Shown one piece after another: positions 33,635 to 40,742 of a DNA stretch of 42,525 bases. The position numbers and the translations under genes are program-made. Source of the DNA: Myxococcales bacterium (GTDB lineage Bacteria > Myxococcota > Myxococcia > Myxococcales > Myxococcaceae); contig JAUXRI010000232.1 in the NCBI GenBank assembly GCA_030681895.1, positions 1 through 42,525 on the forward strand, in the 5' to 3' direction. The number at the start of each line of letters is the position of its first letter. Position 1 is the stretch's first letter. The notes under the pieces were generated by a model that ran no database searches, had not been told where the DNA came from, and worked only from the letters and a program-made list of their open reading frames with translations.

Positions 33635-34158
33635 CGACCAGGCGTGAGCAGCGCCTCGATCGCCGAGCGCATTCCCGCGTGCTCGACCGCTCCGCTCGCC
33701 GTGAACTCCCAGCCGGCTCCACTGTGCTGAACGAAGACGATGGAGCCCGCGGCCCCTCCGTCAGGCGCCGGTGACGGCGTGTAGAACGAGTAGATCGGAA
33801 TCTTCCGAACACCCTCGAGGTAGTATCGGCGGTGCACCGTCAGCCGCGTGTCGAAGTCGCCGACGTCGACCTCGATGATCGCGCCCTCGGCGAGCTTCCC
33901 GGTCTGGTTCTTCAACACGGCCTTCACCACGTACCGGTGCTGCACGCGCGTGAACGGCGGGTACTTCTCCTTCGAGCCGCCCTTCGGAGCGATCGAGATC
34001 TCGGTCTTCTTCATCGGCGGGCTCGCCGGCTCGACGAGCGCGATCAGGCTGCTCTGCCGCACGAGGTCACTCAGTTCGATCTGGTCGTGACGTTCGCTCG
34101 TACTCGCCTCCAGCGCCGTGAGTGCCAACGCCAGCAGTGCCAGCCGGTTCGTGCGCAT
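33631..34158 (-). CDS. Exported protein of unknown function
   Basis: 175 aa from the ATG at 34158, which gives a signal peptide (MRTNRLALLALALTALEAS). The frame continues upstream, but that extension lies over the argS leader and has no signal. The mature part contains a stretch with alternating strands (FTRVQHRYVVKAVLKNQ, EVDVGDFDTRLTVHRRYYLEGVRK) like a small beta-sandwich, and ends in a possible helix. No family is recognised. It is divergent from argS, with about 90 bp between starts, so the two may share a regulatory region. Confidence 0.7.
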   Translation of the reverse strand: MRTNRLALLALALTALEASTSERHDQIELSDLVRQSSLIALVEPASPPMKKTEISIAPKGGSKEKYPPFTRVQHRYVVKAVLKNQTGKLAEGAIIEVDVGDFDTRLTVHRRYYLEGVRKIPIYSFYTPSPAPDGGAAGSIVFVQHSGAGWEFTASGAVEHAGMRSAIEALLTPGR

Positions 34159-34249
34159 GGGGCCGACTCGAGCACACCCGCTCGCCCGATTGGAGCGCGC
34201 TTCACTCGGCGTCAGAGACATGCGATTCCGCCCGTCCCAAGGAGTCACG

Positions 34250-36061
34250 ATGAGACAACACGTCCGCCAGGTGATCGACGACACGCTGAACGCGCTGAAA
34301 GAGAAGGGCGCGCTGCAGTTCGAGGCGATCCCCAACTACTCCGTCGAAGTGCCGAAGAACCTCGAGCACGGCGACTGGGCCTGCAACGTCTGCATGGTGA
34401 TGTCGAAGACCGTCGGCAAGAAGCCGATCGAGCTCGCCGACGCCATCGTCGCCAACCTGGTCGACCGCCAGTCGATCATCGTCAGCGTCGAGAAGGCCGG
34501 CCCCGGCTTCTTGAACATTCGCTTGAAAGACGTCGTCTTCCAGCGCGTCGCCAGCGAGGTGCTCAAGGCGGGCACCCAGTTCGGCCGCAAGGCGCCCAAG
34601 TCGACCGGCAAGAAGGTGATGGTCGAGTTCGTCTCGGCCAACCCCACCGGCCCCGTGCACATCGGCCACGCCCGCGGCGCCTTCATGGGCGACGGCATCG
34701 CGCGCCTGCTCGACGCGGCCGGCCACGACGTCACCCGCGAGTTCTACATCAACGACTCGGGCAAGCAGGTCGAGACGCTCGGCCGCACGATCTACAAGCG
34801 CTACCGCGAGCTCTTCGGCGAGACGATCGAGCTCGTCGACGGCGAATACCCGGCTGAGTACGTGATCGAGATCGCGAAGACCTGGAAGGCCGAGGTCGGA
34901 GACTCGTTCCTGACCAAACCCGAAGCCGAGTGGTCTCCCGCCGCCATCGCCGTCGGCATTCGCGAGAACATGAGGGCCATTCGCGCCACGCTCGCGAAGG
35001 CGAACATCAGCCACGACGTCTTCTTCAGCGAAGCGTCGCTCCACGCGTCTGGCGCGGTGAAGTCGATCGTCGACGTCTACAAGGCGCGCGGCGTCACCTA
35101 CGAGGCGACCGAGGGCAAGCGGAAGGACAACAAAGAGAAGGTCCGCGACGCCGACTCGAAGGCCTCGAAGTACGCCGACAAGCAGCTCGGCGGCACGTTC
35201 CTGATGACGGCGACCTGGCAGGACGAGAAGGGGAAGACGCCACTGAAGGACGAGGAGGATCGAATCATCCTCCGCGCCGACGGCACGCCCGTCTACCTGA
35301 CCGCCGATCTCGCGTACCACAAGGACAAGTACGACCGCGGCTACGAGCTGATGGTCGACGTCTTCGGCGCCGATCACGCCGGCCACGTGCCGCGCATTCA
35401 GTCCGGCATGCACCTGCTCGGCTTCGACACGAAGAAGCTCGAGTTCGCGCTCGTGCAGATCGTGCGAATCACCCGCGGCGGTGAAGAGGTGAAGGTCAGC
35501 AAGCGCAAGGGCACCTTGTTCGAGCTGTCCGATCTCATCGACGAGGCCGGCGCCGACGTGTGCCGCTTCATCTTCCTGATGAAGACCCGCGACGCGCAGT
35601 TCGACTTCGATCTCGACGCCGTCACCAAGCAGTCGAAAGACAACCCTGTCTTCTACTTCCAGTACGGCCACGCCCGCTGCGCGCAGGTGCTGAAGAAGGC
35701 GGAAGAGAAGGGCGTTCCGTTCGTCGGCATCGGCAACATCACCGACGCCCAGCTCGCGCGCCTGGTGCTGCCGGAAGAGAAGATGATGCTGAAGAAGATC
35801 TCGCAGCTGCCAGACGTCGTCGCGAGCGCTGCCGATCGCCTCGAGCCGCACCACGTCCTCTACTACTGCCAGGAGCTCATCGGCGACTTCCACGCGTACT
35901 ACACGCAGTACAAGTCGGACCCGATCGTCGGCACCGATCCCGAGAAGACGCAGGGCCGCCTCGCGATGGTCGCGGCGCTCAAGCAGACCCTCAAGAGCGC
36001 GTTCCTGATCCTCGGGGTCGATGCGCCTGAGCACATGGAAGCTCCGGCGGAAGAGGCATGA
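34250..36061 (+). CDS. argS: Arginyl-tRNA synthetase
   Basis: 603 aa from the ATG at 34250, preceded by AAGGAG at 34239-34244; an upstream in-frame start has no ribosome site. The class I signature HIGH is at 137-140 (PTGPVHIGHARG), and KVSKRKGTLFEL serves as the KMSKS-like loop. The N-terminal additional domain of ArgRS and the C-terminal anticodon-binding helical domain (ALKQTLKSAFLILGV) are present. It charges tRNA-Arg. Its stop overlaps the ATG of the methyltransferase-fold gene (ATGA), so the two are translationally coupled. Confidence 0.97.
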   Translation: MRQHVRQVIDDTLNALKEKGALQFEAIPNYSVEVPKNLEHGDWACNVCMVMSKTVGKKPIELADAIVANLVDRQSIIVSVEKAGPGFLNIRLKDVVFQRVASEVLKAGTQFGRKAPKSTGKKVMVEFVSANPTGPVHIGHARGAFMGDGIARLLDAAGHDVTREFYINDSGKQVETLGRTIYKRYRELFGETIELVDGEYPAEYVIEIAKTWKAEVGDSFLTKPEAEWSPAAIAVGIRENMRAIRATLAKANISHDVFFSEASLHASGAVKSIVDVYKARGVTYEATEGKRKDNKEKVRDADSKASKYADKQLGGTFLMTATWQDEKGKTPLKDEEDRIILRADGTPVYLTADLAYHKDKYDRGYELMVDVFGADHAGHVPRIQSGMHLLGFDTKKLEFALVQIVRITRGGEEVKVSKRKGTLFELSDLIDEAGADVCRFIFLMKTRDAQFDFDLDAVTKQSKDNPVFYFQYGHARCAQVLKKAEEKGVPFVGIGNITDAQLARLVLPEEKMMLKKISQLPDVVASAADRLEPHHVLYYCQELIGDFHAYYTQYKSDPIVGTDPEKTQGRLAMVAALKQTLKSAFLILGVDAPEHMEAPAEEA

Positions 36062-37002
36062 CGAGCCTCGTGCTGCTTTTCTTATCGGTCGCGCCTGATG
36101 CCGGTGTGGCCGACGCGGGAGTCTCGGTTCCGGTGCTCCCGGAGCTGCGCCGCCTCGCGAAGCAGCTCGAGCCGACCATCACGTCGCCCTGGGTGAAGCA
36201 GTGGCTGCGCAACACCGAGGGGCTCAAGTCGGTGACGCCCAAGACCTGGTACTGCTCGAAGGAGCACCGGCAGTGCTACGTCGCGCCGCCTGCGTTCCCC
36301 GGCGCCGAGCCGAAGGTCGCCGACGACGAGTTCGTCTACACGCGCATCAGCGACCCGCTCGGCTACGCGCGCGCGTTCGAGATCGCAGCCGCAGCGGGCT
36401 TCCAGCCTTCCGGCAAACGCGTGCTCGACTTCGGCTACGGCAACCTCGGGCAGCTGCTGATGCTCGCCTCGCTCGGCGCCGACGTTCACGGCCTCGAGGT
36501 CGATCCGCTCCTCGTCGCGGGCACCGTCGCGCTCGTCGGCAAACGAGGGAAGGGGAGCGTCACGCTGCACGACGGCTACTTCGCCAGCGATGAACGCGTC
36601 GTGAAGGAGATCGGCGGCGGGTACGACTTGTGGATCTCGAAGAACACCCTCAAGCGCGGCTACGTACACCCCGTCGAGCCACCTGGCGCGAAGGCCCAGC
36701 TCGATCTCGGGCTCGACGACGCGAAGCTGCTCGCGCTCATCCACTCGCAGCTCAACAAGGGAGGCCTCTTCTTCATCTACAACATCGGTGGAGCGCCCCA
36801 GCAGCCGTACAAGCCGATGACCGACATTCGTTCCCCGTACTCGAAGGAGGCCCTCATCGCGGCCGGCTTCGAGGTGCTCGCGTTCGAGCAGGACGACACC
36901 GAGAAGTGCAAGGTGATGGCGAAGGCCCTCGAGTGGGCCAAAGACTGGACCGCCGTCGAGTCGGAGCTTCACGCCTCGTACACGCTCCTACGCCGAAGGT
37001 AG
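36058..37002 (+). CDS. SAM methyltransferase-fold protein with an exported-type leader
   Basis: 314 aa. It starts within the argS stop (ATGA overlap). Residues 1-12 are hydrophobic (MTSLVLLFLSVA) and are followed by PDAGVADAGV, the same leader style as the CapA protein at 38680. The leader lacks N-terminal Lys/Arg, so export is uncertain. The core has class I methyltransferase motif I VLDFGYGNLGQL (near 141-152) with an acidic residue after beta 2 (GLEVDPLL), and motif IV-like DLWISKNTLKRGYVHP. A Cys pair lies at WYCSKEHRQCY. A methyltransferase outside the cytoplasm would lack SAM, so the leader is a puzzle. Substrate unknown. Confidence 0.75.
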   Translation: MTSLVLLFLSVAPDAGVADAGVSVPVLPELRRLAKQLEPTITSPWVKQWLRNTEGLKSVTPKTWYCSKEHRQCYVAPPAFPGAEPKVADDEFVYTRISDPLGYARAFEIAAAAGFQPSGKRVLDFGYGNLGQLLMLASLGADVHGLEVDPLLVAGTVALVGKRGKGSVTLHDGYFASDERVVKEIGGGYDLWISKNTLKRGYVHPVEPPGAKAQLDLGLDDAKLLALIHSQLNKGGLFFIYNIGGAPQQPYKPMTDIRSPYSKEALIAAGFEVLAFEQDDTEKCKVMAKALEWAKDWTAVESELHASYTLLRRR

Positions 37003-37035
37003 GCGCGGGTGGTGCTGATCGATCGGGGGGCCGGT

Positions 37036-37059
37036 CAGTCAAGTTGACTGCCCTGGCAG
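37036..37059. promoter_or_regulatory. Two adjoining palindromes ahead of the FAD-Rieske gene
   Basis: CAGTCAAGTTGACTG (37036-37050) is a perfect 7+1+7 palindrome. It overlaps CTGCCCTGGCAG (37048-37059), a second inverted repeat with 5-bp arms. They lie 34 bp after the methyltransferase stop and about 80 bp before the ATG at 37141. The first contains TTGACT, close to a -35 hexamer. Likely an operator or terminator region. Confidence 0.45.
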
Positions 37060-37140
37060 CCCTGAAGCGCTCGTGAGTGTTTGAATCCACTGCGTCGCGC
37101 CGCGGTTCGGCCGGTATCAACGTTGCAGCCGACGCGACGC

Positions 37141-38673
37141 ATGCCGCCGATTCGATCGACCGAGCCGCTGTGGACACTCACGCCCCGTTCCGAGGCGGAG
37201 CGTGAACCTGCGACGCCAATCGCCCGCGAACAGGTCTCCGACTGCGTCATCATCGGGGCTGGCATCACGGGGCTGACGACGGCCTACCTGCTCGCGCGCG
37301 CCGGGAAGAAGGTCGTGGTCGTCGAAGCCAGACATGCCGGTGCAGGCGTGACGGGCTGCTCCTCGGCCCACGTCACCGAGGCCGTCGACACGCGCTACGC
37401 CACCATCGAATCTGACTTCGGTCACGAGGGCGCCCGCCTGGTCGCGGCGTCGAGCCGGCATGCCATCGAGTTCATCAACGAGCTCAGCGGCGACGACGTC
37501 GGCGTCGGCTTCGTTCGCCTGCCCGGGTATCTCTTTCGAGACGAGGAGCACGACAAAGGTGTCGATCTCGAGAAGGAGCTTGCCGCCTGCCTGCGCGCGG
37601 GTCTGCCGGTGTCATCGGTGCGCGAGGTGCCGCTTCCCTTCAAGACCCGCGGTGGCCTGCGCTTCGAGAATCAAGGCGCCCTCAACCCGGTTGGCTACGT
37701 CAGCATGCTCGTCAGGCGCCTGCGCGCGCTCGGGGTCGTCGTTCAAGAAGGCGTGCGGGTGACTGCCGTCGATGATGGCGAGCCGTCGGTGGTGCACCTG
37801 GAGCGCGGGGAATCGCTGCGCACGACGGCGGTGGTGTTCGCCACGCACTCGCCCCTCAATCGCGTCTTCCTTCAGACCAAGGTGGCGTCGTATCGCTCGT
37901 ACCTCGCGGCCTTCGAAACGAAGGCACGGCTCGACGGCCTCTTCTGGGACACTGCGGATCCGTACCACTACCTCCGCTCCGTCTCCTTGCGCGGCGCCGA
38001 TGGCCCACGCTCGTGGCTCCTCGTCGGTGGTGCCGATCACAAGACGGGCACGACGTCCGAGACCGATGCTTCCTTCGAGGCGCTCGATCGCTACGTCGCC
38101 AGACGCTTCGACGTGGGCGCCGCCACGCACCGATGGTCGGCGCAGGTGCTCGAGCCAGTCGACGGCCTGCCCTTCATCGGCCGCAACACGCTCTCGACGA
38201 ACTCGTACGTCGCCACGGGCTTCAGCGGCAACGGCATCACGTTTGGCACCATCGCCGCCCACGTGCTGGCCGACGCCATTCAGGGCAAAGAGAACCCGTG
38301 GGCCGCGTTGTACACGGCGACGCGCGTGAAGCCGCTCGCGGCGGCTGCGCAGTTCATTCAAGAGAACGTCGACACGCCCATCCACCTTGTCGGCGACGCG
38401 CTCGCTCCCGGCGAAGTGTCGTCGTCAGCCGAGATCGCGCCCACCGAGGGCAAGGTCTTGCGGGTCGATGGTCGGCGCGTCGCCGTCTTCCGCGACGAAG
38501 CCGGCGCCCTTCACGCGCTCTCGAGTGTCTGCACCCACCTCGGCTGCGGCGTGAAGTTCAACCCCGCCGAGCGCTCGTGGGACTGCCCGTGCCACGGGTC
38601 CCGGTTCTCGACCGACGGCGACGTGTTGGACGGCCCCGCCATCGCGCCGCTGGAGCGCGTCGTGCTCACCTGA
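37141..38673 (+). CDS. FAD-dependent oxidoreductase fused to a Rieske [2Fe-2S] domain
   Basis: 510 aa from the ATG at 37141; an in-frame TTG at 37081 would add 20 residues of poor character. The DadA/GlpD-like FAD domain has GAGITG at 39-44 followed by Glu62, the ribose-binding acid. GYVSM and DGLPFIGRNT in the second half are typical of the amine/glycine oxidase family. The last 50 residues are a Rieske domain: C464-x-H466 and C482-x-x-H485 are the cluster ligands, and C469 and C484 are placed to form the stabilising disulfide. It should oxidise a CH-NH or CH-OH substrate and pass electrons through the cluster. No redox partner gene lies next to it. The palindromes upstream suggest its own regulation. 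Confidence 0.9.
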   Translation: MPPIRSTEPLWTLTPRSEAEREPATPIAREQVSDCVIIGAGITGLTTAYLLARAGKKVVVVEARHAGAGVTGCSSAHVTEAVDTRYATIESDFGHEGARLVAASSRHAIEFINELSGDDVGVGFVRLPGYLFRDEEHDKGVDLEKELAACLRAGLPVSSVREVPLPFKTRGGLRFENQGALNPVGYVSMLVRRLRALGVVVQEGVRVTAVDDGEPSVVHLERGESLRTTAVVFATHSPLNRVFLQTKVASYRSYLAAFETKARLDGLFWDTADPYHYLRSVSLRGADGPRSWLLVGGADHKTGTTSETDASFEALDRYVARRFDVGAATHRWSAQVLEPVDGLPFIGRNTLSTNSYVATGFSGNGITFGTIAAHVLADAIQGKENPWAALYTATRVKPLAAAAQFIQENVDTPIHLVGDALAPGEVSSSAEIAPTEGKVLRVDGRRVAVFRDEAGALHALSSVCTHLGCGVKFNPAERSWDCPCHGSRFSTDGDVLDGPAIAPLERVVLT

Positions 38674-38679
38674 GACGAG

Positions 38680-39825
38680 TCAGGGCGCTCCGGCGTCGGG
38701 CTTCTTCCGGCCCGTGAGCGCAGGAATCGTCTGCTTGAAGCCGGCCGAGAGCGTCGCCAGATGATCGAGCACGTCATCGGCCTGCGCCCCCTCGACGAGG
38801 AACGGCTGGCACGGGCGCTCGGGGTACGCATCACTGCGCGCCGGCACGATCTCCACCGCCTCGAGTGAGCGCTTCGTCAGCAGCAGGTGGACCAGCGCCG
38901 TGCGTTTGTCGCCGGGGTTCCAGTTGCCGCCGAAGACGAAGTTGCCCAGCGAGTAGACGATGGGCTTGCCCTGGAACACCTCGATGCCCTGCAGCACGTG
39001 CGGGTGTGAGCCGATCACCGCTGACGCTCCGGCCGCGATCGCCGCGTGGCCCAGCTCGACCTGGTACGGCTCGGGCTGGCCCCTGCCTTCGCGCCCCCAG
39101 TGGAAGAAGGGAATGACGTGATCGGCCTTCTTCTTCGCCGCGCGCACGTCGGCCTGCACCATCGCCTTGATCGCCGCAGTGTCGGAGAAGTGGCCTGCGA
39201 CGCCCGGCGTCGACTCGGTGGCGATCACCTCGGGCGGCTCGATGTTGCGATCGCCGAGGAAGAAGTACCCCAGGAACGCGAGCTTCACGCCCTTCACCGT
39301 GACGATCGCCGGGGTGCGCGCGTCGGCCAGCGAGCGACCTGCTCCGAAGCGCGCGATCTTCGCGGTGTCGAGCACGTTGAGCGTGTCGAACAGGCCTTCG
39401 GCGCCGTAGTCCATGAGGTGGTTGTTCGCGAGGCTCACCACGTCGACGCCGCCGGCCTCGAGGCCCGCGACCAGCTCTGGCCGTGCGCGGAAGTTGAAGT
39501 TCTTCTGCAGCTTGCTGCCCTTGTCCGTGAACGGGCACTCGAGGTTCGCCACGAAGAGATCTGACGCGCGGGTGAGCGACTTCACGCGCTCGAAGCCCCA
39601 CGTGAGCGCCTGATCCTTCGGCGTGCCTTTCTTCACCAGCTCATCGGCCCACTCCTCGACGTGGTAGCCGAGCGTGACGTCGCCAGAGAAGGTGACGCGA
39701 ATCGGTGGTGCCACGACCCCCGAGTCGGGAGCGGCCCGCAACACCACCCCCGCATCGGAAGCGGCGGGCAACACGACCCCCGCATCGGGAGCAGCCGACA
39801 ACACCACGAGCGCCAGCGAGAGCAT
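38680..39825 (-). CDS. CapA-family exported phosphoesterase
   Basis: 381 aa from the ATG at 39825, with GAGG nine bases before it; a GTG two codons upstream is an alternative. A short signal sequence (MLSLALVVLSAA) is followed by three 10-residue PDAGVV units. The enzyme domain is a calcineurin-like metallophosphatase of the CapA/PgsA type: GDVTLG, NLECPF, NNHLMDYG, HWGREG and GSHPHVLQ supply the metal-binding Asp, Asn and His residues. CapA proteins act in poly-gamma-glutamate capsule synthesis or are of unknown role; no capBC genes are near. It is divergent from the TPR gene and its stop lies 6 bp from that of the FAD-Rieske gene. Confidence 0.88.
   Translation of the reverse strand: MLSLALVVLSAAPDAGVVLPAASDAGVVLRAAPDSGVVAPPIRVTFSGDVTLGYHVEEWADELVKKGTPKDQALTWGFERVKSLTRASDLFVANLECPFTDKGSKLQKNFNFRARPELVAGLEAGGVDVVSLANNHLMDYGAEGLFDTLNVLDTAKIARFGAGRSLADARTPAIVTVKGVKLAFLGYFFLGDRNIEPPEVIATESTPGVAGHFSDTAAIKAMVQADVRAAKKKADHVIPFFHWGREGRGQPEPYQVELGHAAIAAGASAVIGSHPHVLQGIEVFQGKPIVYSLGNFVFGGNWNPGDKRTALVHLLLTKRSLEAVEIVPARSDAYPERPCQPFLVEGAQADDVLDHLATLSAGFKQTIPALTGRKKPDAGAP
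39714..39803 (-). repeat. Three 30-bp repeats in the CapA leader region
   Basis: Three units of 30 bp (39714-39743, 39744-39773, 39774-39803) differ by only a few bases and encode AAPDAGVVLP, AASDAGVVLR and AAPDSGVVAP. They form the Asp-Ala-Gly linker between signal peptide and enzyme domain. Confidence 0.9.
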
Positions 39826-39882
39826 GAGCACGATCCTCGGGCCTCGAGCCCCGGCGCGTCGAGCGATTCCCTCGCCGTTCGA

Positions 39883-39913
39883 TTGGCACGACGTTCCGCT
39901 TTCTTGGTGCTAT
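39883..39913 (+). promoter_or_regulatory. Candidate promoter for the TPR-CNNM pair
   Basis: TTGGCA (39883-39888, five of six to TTGACA) and TGCTAT (39908-39913) are 19 bp apart, and the second ends 13 bp before the ATG at 39927. GGTGCTAT also precedes the helicase gene at a similar distance. Confidence 0.35.
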
Positions 39914-39926
39914 CCCCTTTGGCTCT

Positions 39927-40742
39927 ATGGCGCGCGAGAAGGACCCGCTCGGCCAGTCCGACGAGCACAACTCCAGAGGCATCGAGCTTGCCGATCGCGG
40001 CTGGCTCGACGAGGCCGTGAAGGAGTTCAAGAAGGCGATCGAGCTCGACCCGAACTCCGCGCACGCGCACGACAACCTCGCCACGGTGTTCGCCGAGAAG
40101 AAGCAGTTCCGCGACGCGCTCGCCGAGTACCTCACGGCCATCAAGCTCGAGCCCGACTCAGCCACCGCCCACTACAACCTCGCCGTCTTCCTCTCGACGC
40201 ACGGCAACGACTTCGCCGTCGCGCAGTATCAAGAGGCGATCGCGCTCGAGCCCGACTACCCCGACGCGCACCTGAACCTGGGCCTCGCCCACGCCGACGC
40301 GGGCCGACTCGAAGACGCGATGAAAGAGCTGCGCGCCGCCATCGAGCTCGACGCCGCCGATCCGTTCCCGAAGCACGAGCTCGCCGCGCTCCTGATGGAT
40401 GAAGGCGACTACCGGGGCGCGATCGGGTTCTTGAAAGAGGTCACCCGGCTCGACCCGAAGATCTTCGAGGCCTGGCTCGATCTGGGCATCTGCTACGCGC
40501 AGAAGGGCTTCTACGCCGAGGCCGAGCGCGCCTACGACAGCGCCGCGGAGCTCAACAAAGACGACGTGCTGCTCATCTACAACCAGGCTGCGCTGTTCGC
40601 GCTCTGGGGCCGCCCCGCCGACGCCGTCGCGCAGCTCACCCGCGCGGTCACCATCGACAAAGACAAGGTGCTGGCGTGGCTGCGCGCTGACCCGATGTTC
40701 GACTCGCTGAAGGGGCAGCCCGAGTTCGAGGCCCTTCGCTGA
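39927..40742 (+). CDS. Tetratricopeptide repeat protein
   Basis: 271 aa, no signal peptide, cytoplasmic. Six or seven TPR units run from residue 14 to about 250, each about 34 residues with the pattern of a small residue, hydrophobic pairs and a closing Asp/Pro: for example RGWLDEAVKEFKKAIELDPN, then KKQFRDALAEYLTAIKLEPD. TPRs form a helical groove that binds proteins. It ends in the ATG of the CNNM/CorC-like membrane protein (stop and start share one base, TGATG), so both products are probably made in step and may interact. Confidence 0.92.
   Translation: MAREKDPLGQSDEHNSRGIELADRGWLDEAVKEFKKAIELDPNSAHAHDNLATVFAEKKQFRDALAEYLTAIKLEPDSATAHYNLAVFLSTHGNDFAVAQYQEAIALEPDYPDAHLNLGLAHADAGRLEDAMKELRAAIELDAADPFPKHELAALLMDEGDYRGAIGFLKEVTRLDPKIFEAWLDLGICYAQKGFYAEAERAYDSAAELNKDDVLLIYNQAALFALWGRPADAVAQLTRAVTIDKDKVLAWLRADPMFDSLKGQPEFEALR

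Noticed and set aside
34202..36034. 610-residue minus-strand frame opposite argS
   Set aside because: Antisense of a certain housekeeping gene; such long open frames arise from codon bias at high GC.
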